This document shows positions 9,701 through 18,406 of a DNA stretch of 64,000 nt, piece after piece. The stretch is from assembly GCA_947074275.1 (NCBI GenBank), contig CAMTPA010000003.1:1-64000 (forward strand), read 5' to 3'. The notes under the pieces are model-generated. The model was not told where the DNA came from. It saw nothing but the letters and a program-made list of their open reading frames with translations, and did no database searches. Every line of letters starts with the position of its first letter. Position 1 is the stretch's first letter. This DNA is from an uncultured Bacteroides sp. (GTDB lineage Bacteria > Bacteroidota > Bacteroidia > Bacteroidales > Bacteroidaceae). The position numbers were made by a program, and so were the translations under genes.

Positions 9701-10661
9701 CGTCTTGCAAATAAACATCAAAATCGGCATCTTTGAAAAGGGTGCTTAGTGATTTTCCCAACTCCAGATTGCGATCATCGGTTCGTTTCACTTTTTCTAC
9801 AGCTCTTCTTATCTTGCTTCTCAGCACAAAAAAATGAAGTGAGAATGCCACTAAAGCAACCAAAAGAATGATTAATGCCCAATACACATATTTGGATATG
9901 GGGTTGGTGGGCTGATTGCCAAACCATTGATAATAGATTTTATCGTAGGTTCCATCAGCTAAAAGTGAATTGAATATATTGTTTATATCTCGCATAAGAA
10001 AGCGATCTTTTGAAGCAAAACAAATCTCATAATCGGGTAAATCAGCTTTTGCTACTTTCAAGTTCGTTATCTCTTCGCGAGTAATGATGTCTTTAGCACT
10101 TGCATTGCCCAGCAAAGCTGCGTCTCCTTTGCCTTGTGACAACATTTGAAGCCCTATCTGCATATCGGGCACTAATATTAAATCTTCTTCTTTGGCTAAT
10201 CCTTTTTCGATAAGTAGATGATGAATTAACCCTTGGCGTTTCACGATGATTTTCTTGTCTTGAAGATCGGCCAAGTTTTGGAAATTATCTCCTGTTCTCC
10301 ACACAATGTCGTGCGTGTATTTTTGATAGCCTGTGCTAAAGGTATATTTCTCAGCTCTTTTTTTTGAGAATATCATGGCGGCAGCCATATCTATTTTGTT
10401 GCTATCAAGCAAATTGAAATGGTCGCCAAATGGTATCATTCTAACTTCATAGGGTCTTCCCATTCTTTGAAAAATAACCTCAATGAGATCTATTGAGAAA
10501 CCGTCTATTTCGCCGTTGTAGTTTACAAAACTATATGGGGTATTTCGTTGTTGAGCACCGATTATCACTTTTTGCTGTGAATCTTTGAGTGTTTCTGATG
10601 CAAGCAGAGTGGTGTGTGCTATAAATAGGAAAATTACAAACGAGTATAATCTCATAAACAT
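6789..10661 (-). CDS. Sensor histidine kinase with periplasmic SBP_bac_3 domain and multiple PAS domains
   Basis: This 1290-residue protein has a signal peptide and then a family-3 solute-binding domain (about residues 30-250: TPYSFVNYNGEIDGFSIDL). A single membrane helix follows at about 257-279, then at least five PAS/PAC units (repeated HPDD and FRF/W-x-DVT signatures). The C-terminus has HisKA (MSHEIRTPLNA, phospho-acceptor about H1079) and HATPase_c (N box NFASNAMKYS, DTGIGIPE, GTGLGLAI). There is no receiver or DNA-binding domain, so it needs a separate response regulator, which is not visible here. BvgS-like kinases sense small ligands through such domains. Whether it controls the downstream glycosidases is unknown. 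Confidence 0.9.
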   Translation of the reverse strand: MFMRLYSFVIFLFIAHTTLLASETLKDSQQKVIIGAQQRNTPYSFVNYNGEIDGFSIDLIEVIFQRMGRPYEVRMIPFGDHFNLLDSNKIDMAAAMIFSKKRAEKYTFSTGYQKYTHDIVWRTGDNFQNLADLQDKKIIVKRQGLIHHLLIEKGLAKEEDLILVPDMQIGLQMLSQGKGDAALLGNASAKDIITREEITNLKVAKADLPDYEICFASKDRFLMRDINNIFNSLLADGTYDKIYYQWFGNQPTNPISKYVYWALIILLVALVAFSLHFFVLRSKIRRAVEKVKRTDDRNLELGKSLSTLFKDADFDVYLQDDENKKLYVLDDGEYKLIEESTQYFEDLIHPDDLALHKKNYAEIISGSKDTVVSSFRMFNPELQKYEYFEHVISPIQHNEKGVVTKFIFTKRNCTEVNETIANQSELINNLHLALRSGKLLRWSYDIKEMVSKIVDENDIEYEFIGKDNINQVAPEDRERFTNYLYDLAKDKDAEKSIEARIKHPDGSHYVSYEVTAMAYFEDEVPTAIYGVWKDVTESSTDKKQIIELQKRIAMALEAGDMTTWIYDCKKQTFSVLQGMSISLEGKMSKEYYNSNIHPDDLETTWAAINAVACGILEKTSVQFRFHTPKGWQWYLSSFMGVCDDGKITQLTGIRRNITLELEAKKQLEDLNLQLQEENKRAIDSEARLKKILGKLPLPIMMKDYYSLSYSYLNDEAIKTYNLSLGATASDLLTKENAIEMERVDKLLIESGEEYIGNEVLHYKDGRVLETFVKKIPINIDGMMQILAVRLNLTEQNIAKRESKILSASLPSLKAYTWYMNANDGVVHYGSHEMKFARDLTELNSLELFMGCIHPEDREKFAVLGYDYLQMESGEATIAFRIDLLEVGVYEWWEAHCVLETTYENEVPHKVLYGITLNIENRKQDELKLEALNKQNTLILNNISSGILYIDRDFTVQWSNMSHIFGSLNGNEFKIGDKCYAGYGLNSPCEGCQAMDAISTNRTCKFVSEVENSDQILEVIHIPISNNGVAQGLLMKVDDISEQTRMVSNLREINSELAIAKEKAEESERLKMAFLANMSHEIRTPLNAIVGFSGLLQDVEDDEEREEYIKIINTNNELLLRLIGDILDLSKLESGTIEIKPETFDIIESFETGFIHFSERCPKNITLKRECNLSKCIVTIDRARVTQVLSNFASNAMKYSPDGEIVVGIDYVNNGIKVFVKDTGIGIPEDKKHLIFQRFEKIDSFAQGTGLGLAICKAITERLDGEIGFDSTYGEGSTFWAWFPCKAEFIE

Positions 10662-10736
10662 ATATTAATTTTAGCCGCGTGGGTTTTATTTTGAAGTAAT
10701 GAAAAGTCTGCAAGTTTAACAAAAAATCTATAAATG

Positions 10737-10744
10737 CAAATATA
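10737..10744 (-). promoter_or_regulatory. -7 element (TATATTTG) for the sensor kinase gene
   Basis: A perfect TAnnTTTG match on the minus strand about 75 nt upstream of the kinase ATG, in AT-rich DNA. Confidence 0.55.
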
Positions 10745-10897
10745 TACAAATAATTTATATAGACTTATTGTTTTGTCAATTTTGAAAGCTTTTGGTGTTA
10801 ACTAATGATAAATTATTAATAATTGATGTTAGATTCTCAATGAGCAACTAAGTTTATTCTATGAAATTTAAGATTATGTTTTTATAAAATAAGTGTT

Positions 10898-11842
10898 CTA
10901 ATTGCTCTTTAAACTTCCTGTATCAGTTATCTTCTGCCAAATTCCGTATATGGTCAAAGGCGTATCGGTGTCGTAATAGCAAATGGCCGTGAGCTGATAT
11001 AAATTGTATTTTGCATTTTTGCGACGTTTGAACTCCAATTCGATACTAAGCTCACGAAGTTGGTTGGTGGTCAGTTCGTTGATAAAATCAAGATACTTTG
11101 TTTGATATTGAGGGGATATAAGGTGTATAAATTCTTCCTCGCACATCGCAAATACCGTATCGTCTTTGTCTGTCATTTTACTTATTTTTGTGTCTACATC
11201 GTAGCTCCATCTCATCATTTGCCCAGCTTTTAATGCCAAGTGCATGGTTACTTTCAGCTCATTTTGTTTAAGTAAATCTTCTTTGAAGGCAGTTCGATTG
11301 TGTTTGGTATAAAGATATTTGGTAACAATGCCTTGAGCATTTCGTTTAATAGGATTTACAATGTGCTCAAACTCTTCAAACTTTTTCAATTCGTTGTTGT
11401 ATATACGAACACGTGACACGACGGTTTCTTTCACATTATTAATCATATCCGAGTAGTCTTTGCAATATTGCTCCATATCGTCTGGGTGGATTTTACTTTC
11501 AATATCTTCCAATTCAAAACCCGCAGATTGATAATCCCCATCGGCAAATTTATACAGTTCTTTTCCTATTTCATCAAACATATACACATCTATATCCGAA
11601 TCACGAATCAACGCACCTATCGATTTATTTAGCTCAACGATACGTGTCTCTAAGTTCTGAATCTTTTTTGATGCCTCTTTCAACTTGTTGCGCTGAAATA
11701 CTGAATAGGATGCTATTAAAATAAAAAGAAATGCGAGAGCTACTATTATTATAGCGTCTAAGTCCATCACCTGAAGCGTCAGTAGACTGTTGCCTGGGGG
11801 GAGTAGCAAGAGTAATACATACGTTTTCATAAAATCTGCCAA
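10898..11842 (-). CDS. Membrane-anchored PAS-only protein, paralogue of the neighbouring sensor kinase
   Basis: This 314-residue protein has an N-terminal hydrophobic region and a membrane helix (IIIVALAFLFILIASY), a short coiled linker, then two PAS-like domains. It aligns by eye with residues of about 285-540 of the adjacent kinase: DIDVYMFDEIGKELY against DFDVYLQDDENKKLY, the shared IHPDD motif, and LALKAGQMMRWSYD against LALRSGKLLRWSYD. It ends after the second PAS and has no HisKA, ATPase or output domain. The next 236 bp are AT-rich with no kinase remnants, so the protein ends cleanly. It could modulate the kinase by PAS-PAS pairing, or be a leftover of a duplication. The start may be M5 or M26. 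Confidence 0.8.
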   Translation of the reverse strand: MADFMKTYVLLLLLPPGNSLLTLQVMDLDAIIIVALAFLFILIASYSVFQRNKLKEASKKIQNLETRIVELNKSIGALIRDSDIDVYMFDEIGKELYKFADGDYQSAGFELEDIESKIHPDDMEQYCKDYSDMINNVKETVVSRVRIYNNELKKFEEFEHIVNPIKRNAQGIVTKYLYTKHNRTAFKEDLLKQNELKVTMHLALKAGQMMRWSYDVDTKISKMTDKDDTVFAMCEEEFIHLISPQYQTKYLDFINELTTNQLRELSIELEFKRRKNAKYNLYQLTAICYYDTDTPLTIYGIWQKITDTGSLKSN

Positions 11843-12150
11843 TTTATCTTCTTTACCTTATTATTTATATATCTCGTGTTTTTTTTGACTCACGGCCTCA
11901 CTGCTGTGCCAAACTTTGTTATACTTAAATATGATGTTGGTTTATCCAACTTTAATTGGAACGTATTTAAACCATATTTCATAACTGTAACAAAATAAAA
12001 GATAGTTTGCTCATTTGTGAAACATTATTTAACTACGTGGTGGCTCTTTTCTTTTATTAATAAGAAGCTTTTCAGAACGAAGAAATCGTTTTATTTGTTT
12101 TACTTTGTATGCACCATACTTTGGATAATATAAATAACAACAATAAGAAT
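11843..12150. other. Divergent intergenic region upstream of rnr
   Basis: About 300 bp of AT-rich sequence between the divergently oriented PAS protein and rnr. A near-consensus -7 element (TTACTTTG, 12100-12107) lies about 44 nt before the preferred rnr ATG. Nothing else is recognised. Confidence 0.5.
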
Positions 12151-14295
12151 ATGGCGAAAAAGAAAGAAAAAAAGGCTGGTAAACGGATGAATAAGAAGGA
12201 ACTGGCAAACAAAGTGATGGATTTTTTCCAAGAGAAAGCTGGTGAAATAATCGGTTTGAAATACCTTTTCTCGGAGCTTCGCCTCACTACACATCCGCTT
12301 AAAATGCTCTGTATGGACATTTTGTACGACCTTACCGCCGATGATTATCTGACGGAAGTAGAAAAAAACAAGTACAAGTTCAACAGCAGTGGGAGTGAAC
12401 AAATTGGAACATTCCAGCGCAAAAGCAACGGGAAAAATTCGTTTATTCCCGAAGGTGGAGGCGACCCTATATTTGTGGCCGAACGCAACTCTGCTCACGC
12501 TATGAACAATGACAAAGTGAAGATAACCCTCTTTGCCAAGCGAAAAAATCGTCAACCCGAAGGGGAAGTGACCGAAATCATCGAACGCGCCAACGACGTG
12601 TTTGTGGGTACGCTTGAGGTGAACAAAAACTATGCGTTTTTGGTGACCGAAAACCGAACACTTGCCAATGATATATTTATTCCACGCGACAAACTTAAAG
12701 GTGGAAAAACAGGTGATAAAGCGATAGTAAAGGTGATGGAATGGCCCGAAAAAGCCAAAAACCCCATTGGTCAGGTAGTGGACATATTGGGAGTGGCTGG
12801 CGACAACACCACCGAGATGCACGCCATACTTGCCGAGTTTGGATTGCCTTATGTATATCCACAAGCGGTGGAGAAAGCAGCTGATAGAATACCTGCGGAA
12901 ATTACCCCCGAAGAGATTGCACGTCGTGAAGATTTTCGAGGTGTGACCACTTTCACCATCGACCCCAAGGATGCGAAAGATTTTGATGATGCTCTCTCCA
13001 TTCGTAAGCTCGACAATGGTTTGTGGGAGATAGGTGTACACATAGCCGATGTGTCGCACTACGTGGCAGAAGGTAGCATTATTGATAAAGAGGCCGAGAA
13101 ACGAGCAACATCTGTCTATTTGGTAGACCGCACCATACCAATGCTTCCCGAACGTTTGTGTAACTTCCTTTGTTCGCTTCGCCCCAATGAAGAGAAGCTT
13201 GCCTACTCGGTGATTTTTGAGATGAACGACAAGGCAGAGGTGGTAAACTCGCGCATTGTGCATACGGTTATCTATTCCGACCGTCGTTTCACCTACGAAG
13301 AGGCTCAAAATATCATCGAAACAGGCGAAGGAGACTACAAAGAGGAGGTGCTGAAGATGGATCAGTTGGCAAAACTATTGCGTCAGAAGCGATTTGCTGC
13401 TGGTGCTATCAATTTCGATCGCTATGAGGTGAAGTTTGAGATTGATGAAAAAGGCAAACCCATCAGTGTCTATTTTAAAGAGTCGAAAGATGCCAACAAG
13501 CTTGTAGAGGAGTTTATGCTACTTGCCAATCGCACCGTGGCCGAATATGTAGGACGTGTGCCCAAAGGGAAGAAAGCGAAAGTATTCCCTTATCGTATTC
13601 ACGACCTGCCCGACCCAGAAAAATTGGACAACTTAGCGCAGTTCATCGCTCGCTTTGGCTACAAGCTACGCACAAGTGGCACCAAAACCGATATATCCAA
13701 ATCCATCAATCACCTGCTGGACGATGTTCACGGCAAGAAAGAAGAGAATCTGATAGAAACAGTTTCCATCCGTGCGATGCAAAAAGCACGTTACTCTACG
13801 CACAACATCGGACACTATGGTTTGGCATTCGATTATTACTCACACTTCACATCGCCCATTCGTCGATTCCCCGACTTGATGGTGCATCGTTTGCTAACCA
13901 AATACATTGATGGTGGTCGTAGTGTATCGGAAGTGAAATACGAAGGGCTTTGCGAACACAGTTCGACAATGGAGCAAATAGCAGCTAATGCTGAACGTGC
14001 TTCTATCAAATACAAACAGGTAGAGTTTATGAGCGAACGCTTGGGACAAACATTCGATGGAGTGATTTCGGGAGTGACCGAATGGGGGCTTTATGTGGAA
14101 CTAAACGAAAACAAGTGCGAGGGTATGATACCGATGCGCGACTTAGACGATGACTACTATGAGTTCGACGAGAAAAACTACTGCTTGCGTGGCCGTCACA
14201 AACACCGTGTATTTAGCTTGGGCGACACCATTACAATAAAAGTGGCAAGTGCCAACATAGAACGTAAACAATTGGATTTTGCATTGGTAGAATGA
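12151..14295 (+). CDS. rnr: Ribonuclease R
   Basis: RNase R is a 3'-5' exoribonuclease that degrades structured RNA. From the ATG at 12151 (MAKKKEKK) it has 714 residues. The ORF-track start at 12109 sits almost on the predicted transcription start and is unlikely. The Lys-rich N-terminus is followed by cold-shock-like OB domains, then the RNB catalytic domain with FTIDPKDAKDFDDA, whose Asp cluster binds Mg, and the GVHIADVSHYV segment. SPIRRFPDLMVHR lies near the end of the RNB domain, and a C-terminal S1 domain (FDGVISGVTEWGLYVEL) follows. The stop overlaps the next start by 4 bp. Confidence 0.97.
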   Translation: MAKKKEKKAGKRMNKKELANKVMDFFQEKAGEIIGLKYLFSELRLTTHPLKMLCMDILYDLTADDYLTEVEKNKYKFNSSGSEQIGTFQRKSNGKNSFIPEGGGDPIFVAERNSAHAMNNDKVKITLFAKRKNRQPEGEVTEIIERANDVFVGTLEVNKNYAFLVTENRTLANDIFIPRDKLKGGKTGDKAIVKVMEWPEKAKNPIGQVVDILGVAGDNTTEMHAILAEFGLPYVYPQAVEKAADRIPAEITPEEIARREDFRGVTTFTIDPKDAKDFDDALSIRKLDNGLWEIGVHIADVSHYVAEGSIIDKEAEKRATSVYLVDRTIPMLPERLCNFLCSLRPNEEKLAYSVIFEMNDKAEVVNSRIVHTVIYSDRRFTYEEAQNIIETGEGDYKEEVLKMDQLAKLLRQKRFAAGAINFDRYEVKFEIDEKGKPISVYFKESKDANKLVEEFMLLANRTVAEYVGRVPKGKKAKVFPYRIHDLPDPEKLDNLAQFIARFGYKLRTSGTKTDISKSINHLLDDVHGKKEENLIETVSIRAMQKARYSTHNIGHYGLAFDYYSHFTSPIRRFPDLMVHRLLTKYIDGGRSVSEVKYEGLCEHSSTMEQIAANAERASIKYKQVEFMSERLGQTFDGVISGVTEWGLYVELNENKCEGMIPMRDLDDDYYEFDEKNYCLRGRHKHRVFSLGDTITIKVASANIERKQLDFALVE

Positions 14296-14777
14296 AAACG
14301 ATAGAGATAAAAGATAAGCAACGAGTGGAAGAAATCATCGCTCGTTGCTCTATATGCTATGTAGGTATCACCGATTTAGAAGGAAACCCCTATGTGATAC
14401 CAATGAATTTTGGTTATCGCGATGGGGTGATTTACATTCATTCGGGACCTACGGGTAGTTGCCTCGATATGTTGGAGCAAAACAATCGGGTATGTATCAC
14501 CTTTTGTTCCGATACTGAGTTGGTGTATCAACACGAGCAGGTGGCTTGTAGTTACCGTATGAAGGCACAAAGTGTGATTTGTCGTGGAAGTGTTGGTTTT
14601 ATCGAAGATATGGACGATAAACGCGAAGCACTCCACATCTTGATGCGTCAATATGTGGAGCGTGAGTTTACCTATTCCGATCCTGCTGTGCGCAATGTGA
14701 AGATATGGGAGATACCCATCGATGAAGTGACGGCAAAAGATTATGCTGTACCTCATCAAAAACCAAAGATTGGATAA
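14292..14777 (+). CDS. Pyridoxamine 5'-phosphate oxidase-like flavoprotein, Nim-related
   Basis: This 161-residue protein of the split-barrel FMN-binding fold has the pattern of the NimA/PNPOx-like group: YVIPMNFGYRDGVIYIHSG, a CRGSVGFIED strand and a conserved C-terminal KIWEIPIDEVTAK. NimA-type relatives reduce 5-nitroimidazoles, but most chromosomal members have no known role, so drug resistance should not be assumed. Its ATG overlaps the rnr stop (ATGA), which implies translational coupling. Confidence 0.85.
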   Translation: MKTIEIKDKQRVEEIIARCSICYVGITDLEGNPYVIPMNFGYRDGVIYIHSGPTGSCLDMLEQNNRVCITFCSDTELVYQHEQVACSYRMKAQSVICRGSVGFIEDMDDKREALHILMRQYVEREFTYSDPAVRNVKIWEIPIDEVTAKDYAVPHQKPKIG

Positions 14778-14828
14778 TTTGTCTCTGAGTTTTGATAAAA
14801 GAGTTATAACTCGTGTTCTCTTCAGTGT

Positions 14829-15647
14829 ATGGAAAAACTAAAAGTACTGGACTATTCGAATGTTTTTATAGCGAGCTACTTCACGGACAATTGTGAATGT
14901 GGCCACTCCAATGCAGAGCATACATTGATTTACCTATGCTCGGGCGAGTTGGAGATAACAGACCAAGGCAAAAAGAGCACACTGCATAAAGGAGAATGTG
15001 CCTTTATGCGAAGAGATCATAAAATGATGTTGCGTAAGCAGATTGTAGATGGAGAACCATACCAATCGATTGTATTGAAGTTTTCTCGTGGCTTCTTACG
15101 CAATTTTTATAAAGACATCCCCAAAGAATCTTTGCCCGAACAAGCTTATAGAAATAAAGAAAGCCTATGTCTGTTAGAATCTAACAGACCCGATATAAAA
15201 AGCCTCTTCGAGTCTATTATCCCCTATTTTGATTCAGAAACTCAACCTTCGGAAGAATTGTTGCGATTGAAAATGATAGAAGGGATATATGTGCTTTTAA
15301 ATACCGATAAAAACCTATACGCTTCCTTATTCGATTTTACTGAGCCGTGGAAAATCGATTTGATGGATTACTTGAACGAAAACTACATGCAAGAGCTAAC
15401 GATGGAAGAGATAGCAAGCGACACAGGGCGAAGTTTGGCAACCTTTAAGCGCGATTTTAAAAAAATAAGTGATTTGTCTCCACGAAAATGGCTTGTGAAA
15501 AAGCGGCTGGAAGCGGCGCACGAGCTGATAAGAAATGGTAATAAAAAGATTTCGGAAGTGTGCTTGGATGTTGGGTTTAAAAATCTTTCTCACTTTTCTA
15601 AAATATACAAACAGATGTATGGTAGTTCGCCCATAAACAACATCTAA
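14829..15647 (+). CDS. AraC-family transcriptional regulator
   Basis: This 272-residue regulator has an N-terminal cupin-like sensing domain (HTLIYLCSGELEI, KGECAFMRRDH) and a C-terminal AraC double helix-turn-helix: MEEIASDTGRSLATFKRDF, then ISEVCLDVGFKNLSHFSKIYK. It lies about 50 bp after the Nim-like gene and 136 bp before a co-directed aldo/keto reductase, which is its most obvious target. The ligand is unknown. Confidence 0.88.
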   Translation: MEKLKVLDYSNVFIASYFTDNCECGHSNAEHTLIYLCSGELEITDQGKKSTLHKGECAFMRRDHKMMLRKQIVDGEPYQSIVLKFSRGFLRNFYKDIPKESLPEQAYRNKESLCLLESNRPDIKSLFESIIPYFDSETQPSEELLRLKMIEGIYVLLNTDKNLYASLFDFTEPWKIDLMDYLNENYMQELTMEEIASDTGRSLATFKRDFKKISDLSPRKWLVKKRLEAAHELIRNGNKKISEVCLDVGFKNLSHFSKIYKQMYGSSPINNI

Positions 15648-15783
15648 CATCACAATCTTTCTCTGAGTTCTTGGCTTCTATCCTAAAAAGAAGTGAGCTT
15701 CCCAGCAAATTGAAATGACCCTCAAAACAAAGTTGCTATTGAATTTCCACTTTACATTTGCGTTCTATAAAGTTGGAAAAATA

Positions 15784-16947
15784 ATGGAAGATAGAAAAGA
15801 ACAAAAAAATGTGGGTCGCAGAGGCTTTTTGAAGACAATAGCGGCAACTAGTGCGATGTTTGCTTTGCAACCTGCGGTCAACAAGGTAAAAGCGGCCAAC
15901 AATCTGATAACCGATGGAGATTTGTTGGCGGTGGAACAGGGTGATATGCAATATCGAGTATTGGGCACAGGCAAAGCTGCCTTCAAGGTGTCGGCCCTTG
16001 GTTTTGGTGTGATGGGTATGAACTACAATCGCTCACAAGCCCCCGATCGTCAAAAATGTATCCGAATCATCCACGAGGCAGTAGAACGTGGAGTAACACT
16101 TTTCGATACTGCTATTATCTATGGCCCTTTGCGCAATGAGCTGCTTGCTGGTGAGGCTTTAGCCCCATTCAAAGGCAAAGTAAATATTACCACGAAGTTT
16201 GGACACGAAGTTGTTGATGGAAAAAGCACTGGTAGACAAGACAGCAGTCCGAAAACGATACGCCGATATTGTGAAGAGTCGCTACGTCGCTTGCGCATCG
16301 ATTCTATCCCGTTGTTTTACCAACATCGCTTCGACCCCAAAACACCAGTAGAAGAGGTGGCGGCTACCATTGGCGATTTGATAAAAGAAGGCAAGGTGCA
16401 GCACTGGGGAATGTGCGAAGTAAATGCCGACACCATCCGTAAAGCTCACTCCATACAGCCACTTACAGCCATACAGAGTGAGTATCACCTAATGCACCGC
16501 TTGGTAGAAGAGAACGATGTGCTTGAGGTCTGTCGAGAATTAGGCATTGGTTTTGTGCCCTACAGTCCCATTAATCGTGGTTTTCTGGGTGGAAGTATCA
16601 ATGAATATACTATTTTCGACCCCAATAATGACAATCGTCAGACTTTGCCACGCTTTCAGCCCGATGCCATACGTGCCAATACGCGCATCGTAAACGTATT
16701 GCAGCAGTTTGGACACAAATACGGAATGACTTCCTCGCAAGTGGCATTGGGGTGGCTGATGCAAAAAGCTCCTTGGATTGTGCCAATACCCGGAACAACC
16801 AAATCGTCGCACTTGATAGAGAATCTACACACACTTCACTTTAACGTGTCGCCTGAGGAGTGGAATGAGTTGGAAGTAGCCGTGACCGCTATTCCTGTGA
16901 TGGGGGATAGATACAATGCCGAGCAACAACGGCAAGTGGGTCATTGA
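15784..16947 (+). CDS. Aldo/keto reductase with twin-arginine signal
   Basis: The preferred ATG at 15784 gives 387 residues beginning with a Tat-like signal (GRRGFLKTIAATSAMF), so the enzyme is probably exported folded with its cofactor. The TIM barrel shows the AKR catalytic set: Asp in LFDTA, Tyr in IIYGP, Lys in TTKFG and His in YQHRFDP. The C-terminal PIPGTTKSSHLIENL is the NADPH-binding segment. The ORF-track start at 15715 would bury the Tat motif and is rejected. The substrate is unknown. It follows an AraC regulator and ends at a bidirectional terminator. Confidence 0.9.
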   Translation: MEDRKEQKNVGRRGFLKTIAATSAMFALQPAVNKVKAANNLITDGDLLAVEQGDMQYRVLGTGKAAFKVSALGFGVMGMNYNRSQAPDRQKCIRIIHEAVERGVTLFDTAIIYGPLRNELLAGEALAPFKGKVNITTKFGHEVVDGKSTGRQDSSPKTIRRYCEESLRRLRIDSIPLFYQHRFDPKTPVEEVAATIGDLIKEGKVQHWGMCEVNADTIRKAHSIQPLTAIQSEYHLMHRLVEENDVLEVCRELGIGFVPYSPINRGFLGGSINEYTIFDPNNDNRQTLPRFQPDAIRANTRIVNVLQQFGHKYGMTSSQVALGWLMQKAPWIVPIPGTTKSSHLIENLHTLHFNVSPEEWNELEVAVTAIPVMGDRYNAEQQRQVGH

Positions 16948-17013
16948 TGAAATGGGTGATATATGGCGAGTCATCTTGTTGTGTCTTTAATAAAACCCTG
17001 CTTTTTTCACGAA

Positions 17014-17051
17014 AGAACCCTGCTTTTATTCGAATAAAAGCAGGGTTCTTT
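17014..17051. terminator. Bidirectional intrinsic terminator
   Basis: An almost perfect palindrome: AGAACCCTGCTTTTATT and its complement are separated by 1-2 nt, with a T-run on the plus side. It separates the convergent aldo/keto reductase and cysK genes and suits termination in both directions. Confidence 0.85.
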
Positions 17052-17115
17052 TGCAATGGTTTGCTACAAGCCTTGATTTACTAACAATTAAAAAATACTG
17101 ACTGAACAAACTACA

Positions 17116-18063
17116 TTATAATGGATATTCCTCGAAAGCGTAGAGCAATGTGGATAGGTAGCGTTCTCCTGTGTCGGGCAAGAGTGCTACGATGGTTTTG
17201 CCTTTGTTTTCGGGGAGCTTGGCTATTTGGGTGGCTGCCCATACTGCTGCCCCCGATGAAATGCCCACCAACAAGCCTTCGGTAGCGGCAAGCTCTCTGC
17301 CTGTGCGTATGGCATCATCATTCTCCACACCCACTATCGCATCTACAATGGTTGCGTCGAATATCTTTGGCACAAATCCTGCACCGATGCCTTGTATTTT
17401 GTGAGGCCCCGGATTACCACCCGATAATACTGGTGAATCGGCTGGTTCTACCGCCACTATTTTTACCGCTGGGCTGTGTGCTTTCAATGCACGTCCCACC
17501 CCAGTTACGGTGCCTCCTGTGCCTACTCCTGCAACGAAATAGTCAATCTGCCCGTCGGTGTCGCGCCATATCTCTTGTCCTGTGGTGCGTTGGTGCATGG
17601 CAGGATTGGCTGCGTTTTCAAACTGCTGCAAAATAATAGCGTCGGGAGTCGACTCTTGTATTTCTATCGCCTTGGCGATAGCACCCTTCATCCCCTCCGA
17701 TCCGGGTGTCAACACTAATTCTGCCCCCAACGCTTTCAGTAGATTTCTTCGCTCTATACTCATTGTGTCGGGCATTGTGAGTATTAGCTTGTAGCCTTTG
17801 GATGCTGCTACAAAAGCCAATCCTACGCCTGTGTTGCCACTGGTAGGCTCTACAATAGTTGCTCCGGGTTTCAGTATGCCCGATTGTTCGGCCGTTTCTA
17901 TCATAGCCAATGCCACACGATCTTTCACGCTGCCTGCGGGATTGAAATATTCCAATTTCACGATTAGTCGTGCTTCCAATCCGTGCTTTTTATTGTAGTT
18001 GGTAAGCTCCAACAGTGGGGTGTTTCCCACTAAATCTGTCAACCTGTTTGCAATCTTTCCCAT
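17116..18063 (-). CDS. cysK: Cysteine synthase A (O-acetylserine sulfhydrylase)
   Basis: This PLP enzyme of 315 residues makes L-cysteine from O-acetylserine and sulfide. The PLP lysine is in NPAGSVKDR, the substrate loop is TSGNTG, and the phosphate-binding glycine loop is GTGGTVTG. The C-terminal [10 protein letters not shown] is typical of CysK. It is monocistronic with its own promoter element at 18104-18111. Confidence 0.97.
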   Translation of the reverse strand: MGKIANRLTDLVGNTPLLELTNYNKKHGLEARLIVKLEYFNPAGSVKDRVALAMIETAEQSGILKPGATIVEPTSGNTGVGLAFVAASKGYKLILTMPDTMSIERRNLLKALGAELVLTPGSEGMKGAIAKAIEIQESTPDAIILQQFENAANPAMHQRTTGQEIWRDTDGQIDYFVAGVGTGGTVTGVGRALKAHSPAVKIVAVEPADSPVLSGGNPGPHKIQGIGAGFVPKIFDATIVDAIVGVENDDAIRTGRELAATEGLLVGISSGAAVWAATQIAKLPENKGKTIVALLPDTGERYLSTLLYAFEEYPL

Positions 18064-18103
18064 CGTTTTTTTTCTTTTTGATTATTAGTTCGTTATGATG
18101 AAA

Positions 18104-18111
18104 CAAAGGTA
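18104..18111 (-). promoter_or_regulatory. -7 element (TACCTTTG) for cysK
   Basis: A perfect TAnnTTTG match on the minus strand about 40 nt upstream of the cysK ATG. Confidence 0.65.
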
Positions 18112-18178
18112 GCGTATGTGGTTGAGACTCGAAATACCACATTTATGGTAATTTCATACTATAAAAAGGGGGCTTTGG

Positions 18179-18288
18179 AGGCTGATATAACCCCGTTTGC
18201 TGGCAAGCTATATCTACCGACCTGGCAAGCTGTATCTACCGAGCTGGCAAGGCCTACCTACCAACCTGAGAAGGCCTTGCCAACAAAT
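18179..18288. repeat. 22-bp tandem repeat array B (about 5 units)
   Basis: Units begin at 18179, 18201, 18223, 18245 and 18267. The core is TGGCAAGCTATATCTACCGA, nearly identical in units 2 and 3. Unit 4 changes to AAGGCCTACCTACC and unit 5 to AAGGCCTTGCC. The first unit matches the one near 23160. The array lies between the divergent cysK and epimerase promoters. Confidence 0.85.
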
Positions 18289-18406
18289 GGCCTGACTACG
18301 CTTTGTGGGCGGCTCATCAAACTTGGATATTTTATATTTGGTAACCACAGAAATAGGGGCTATTTTTGTGAACTGGTAGCACTTACAAACCTATTGAGAA
18401 CAACAG

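Noticed and set aside
12100-13308. 402-aa minus-strand ORF opposite rnr
   Set aside because: It is the codon shadow of the well-supported RNase R gene; the translation shows no domain and starts or ends at no sensible signal.
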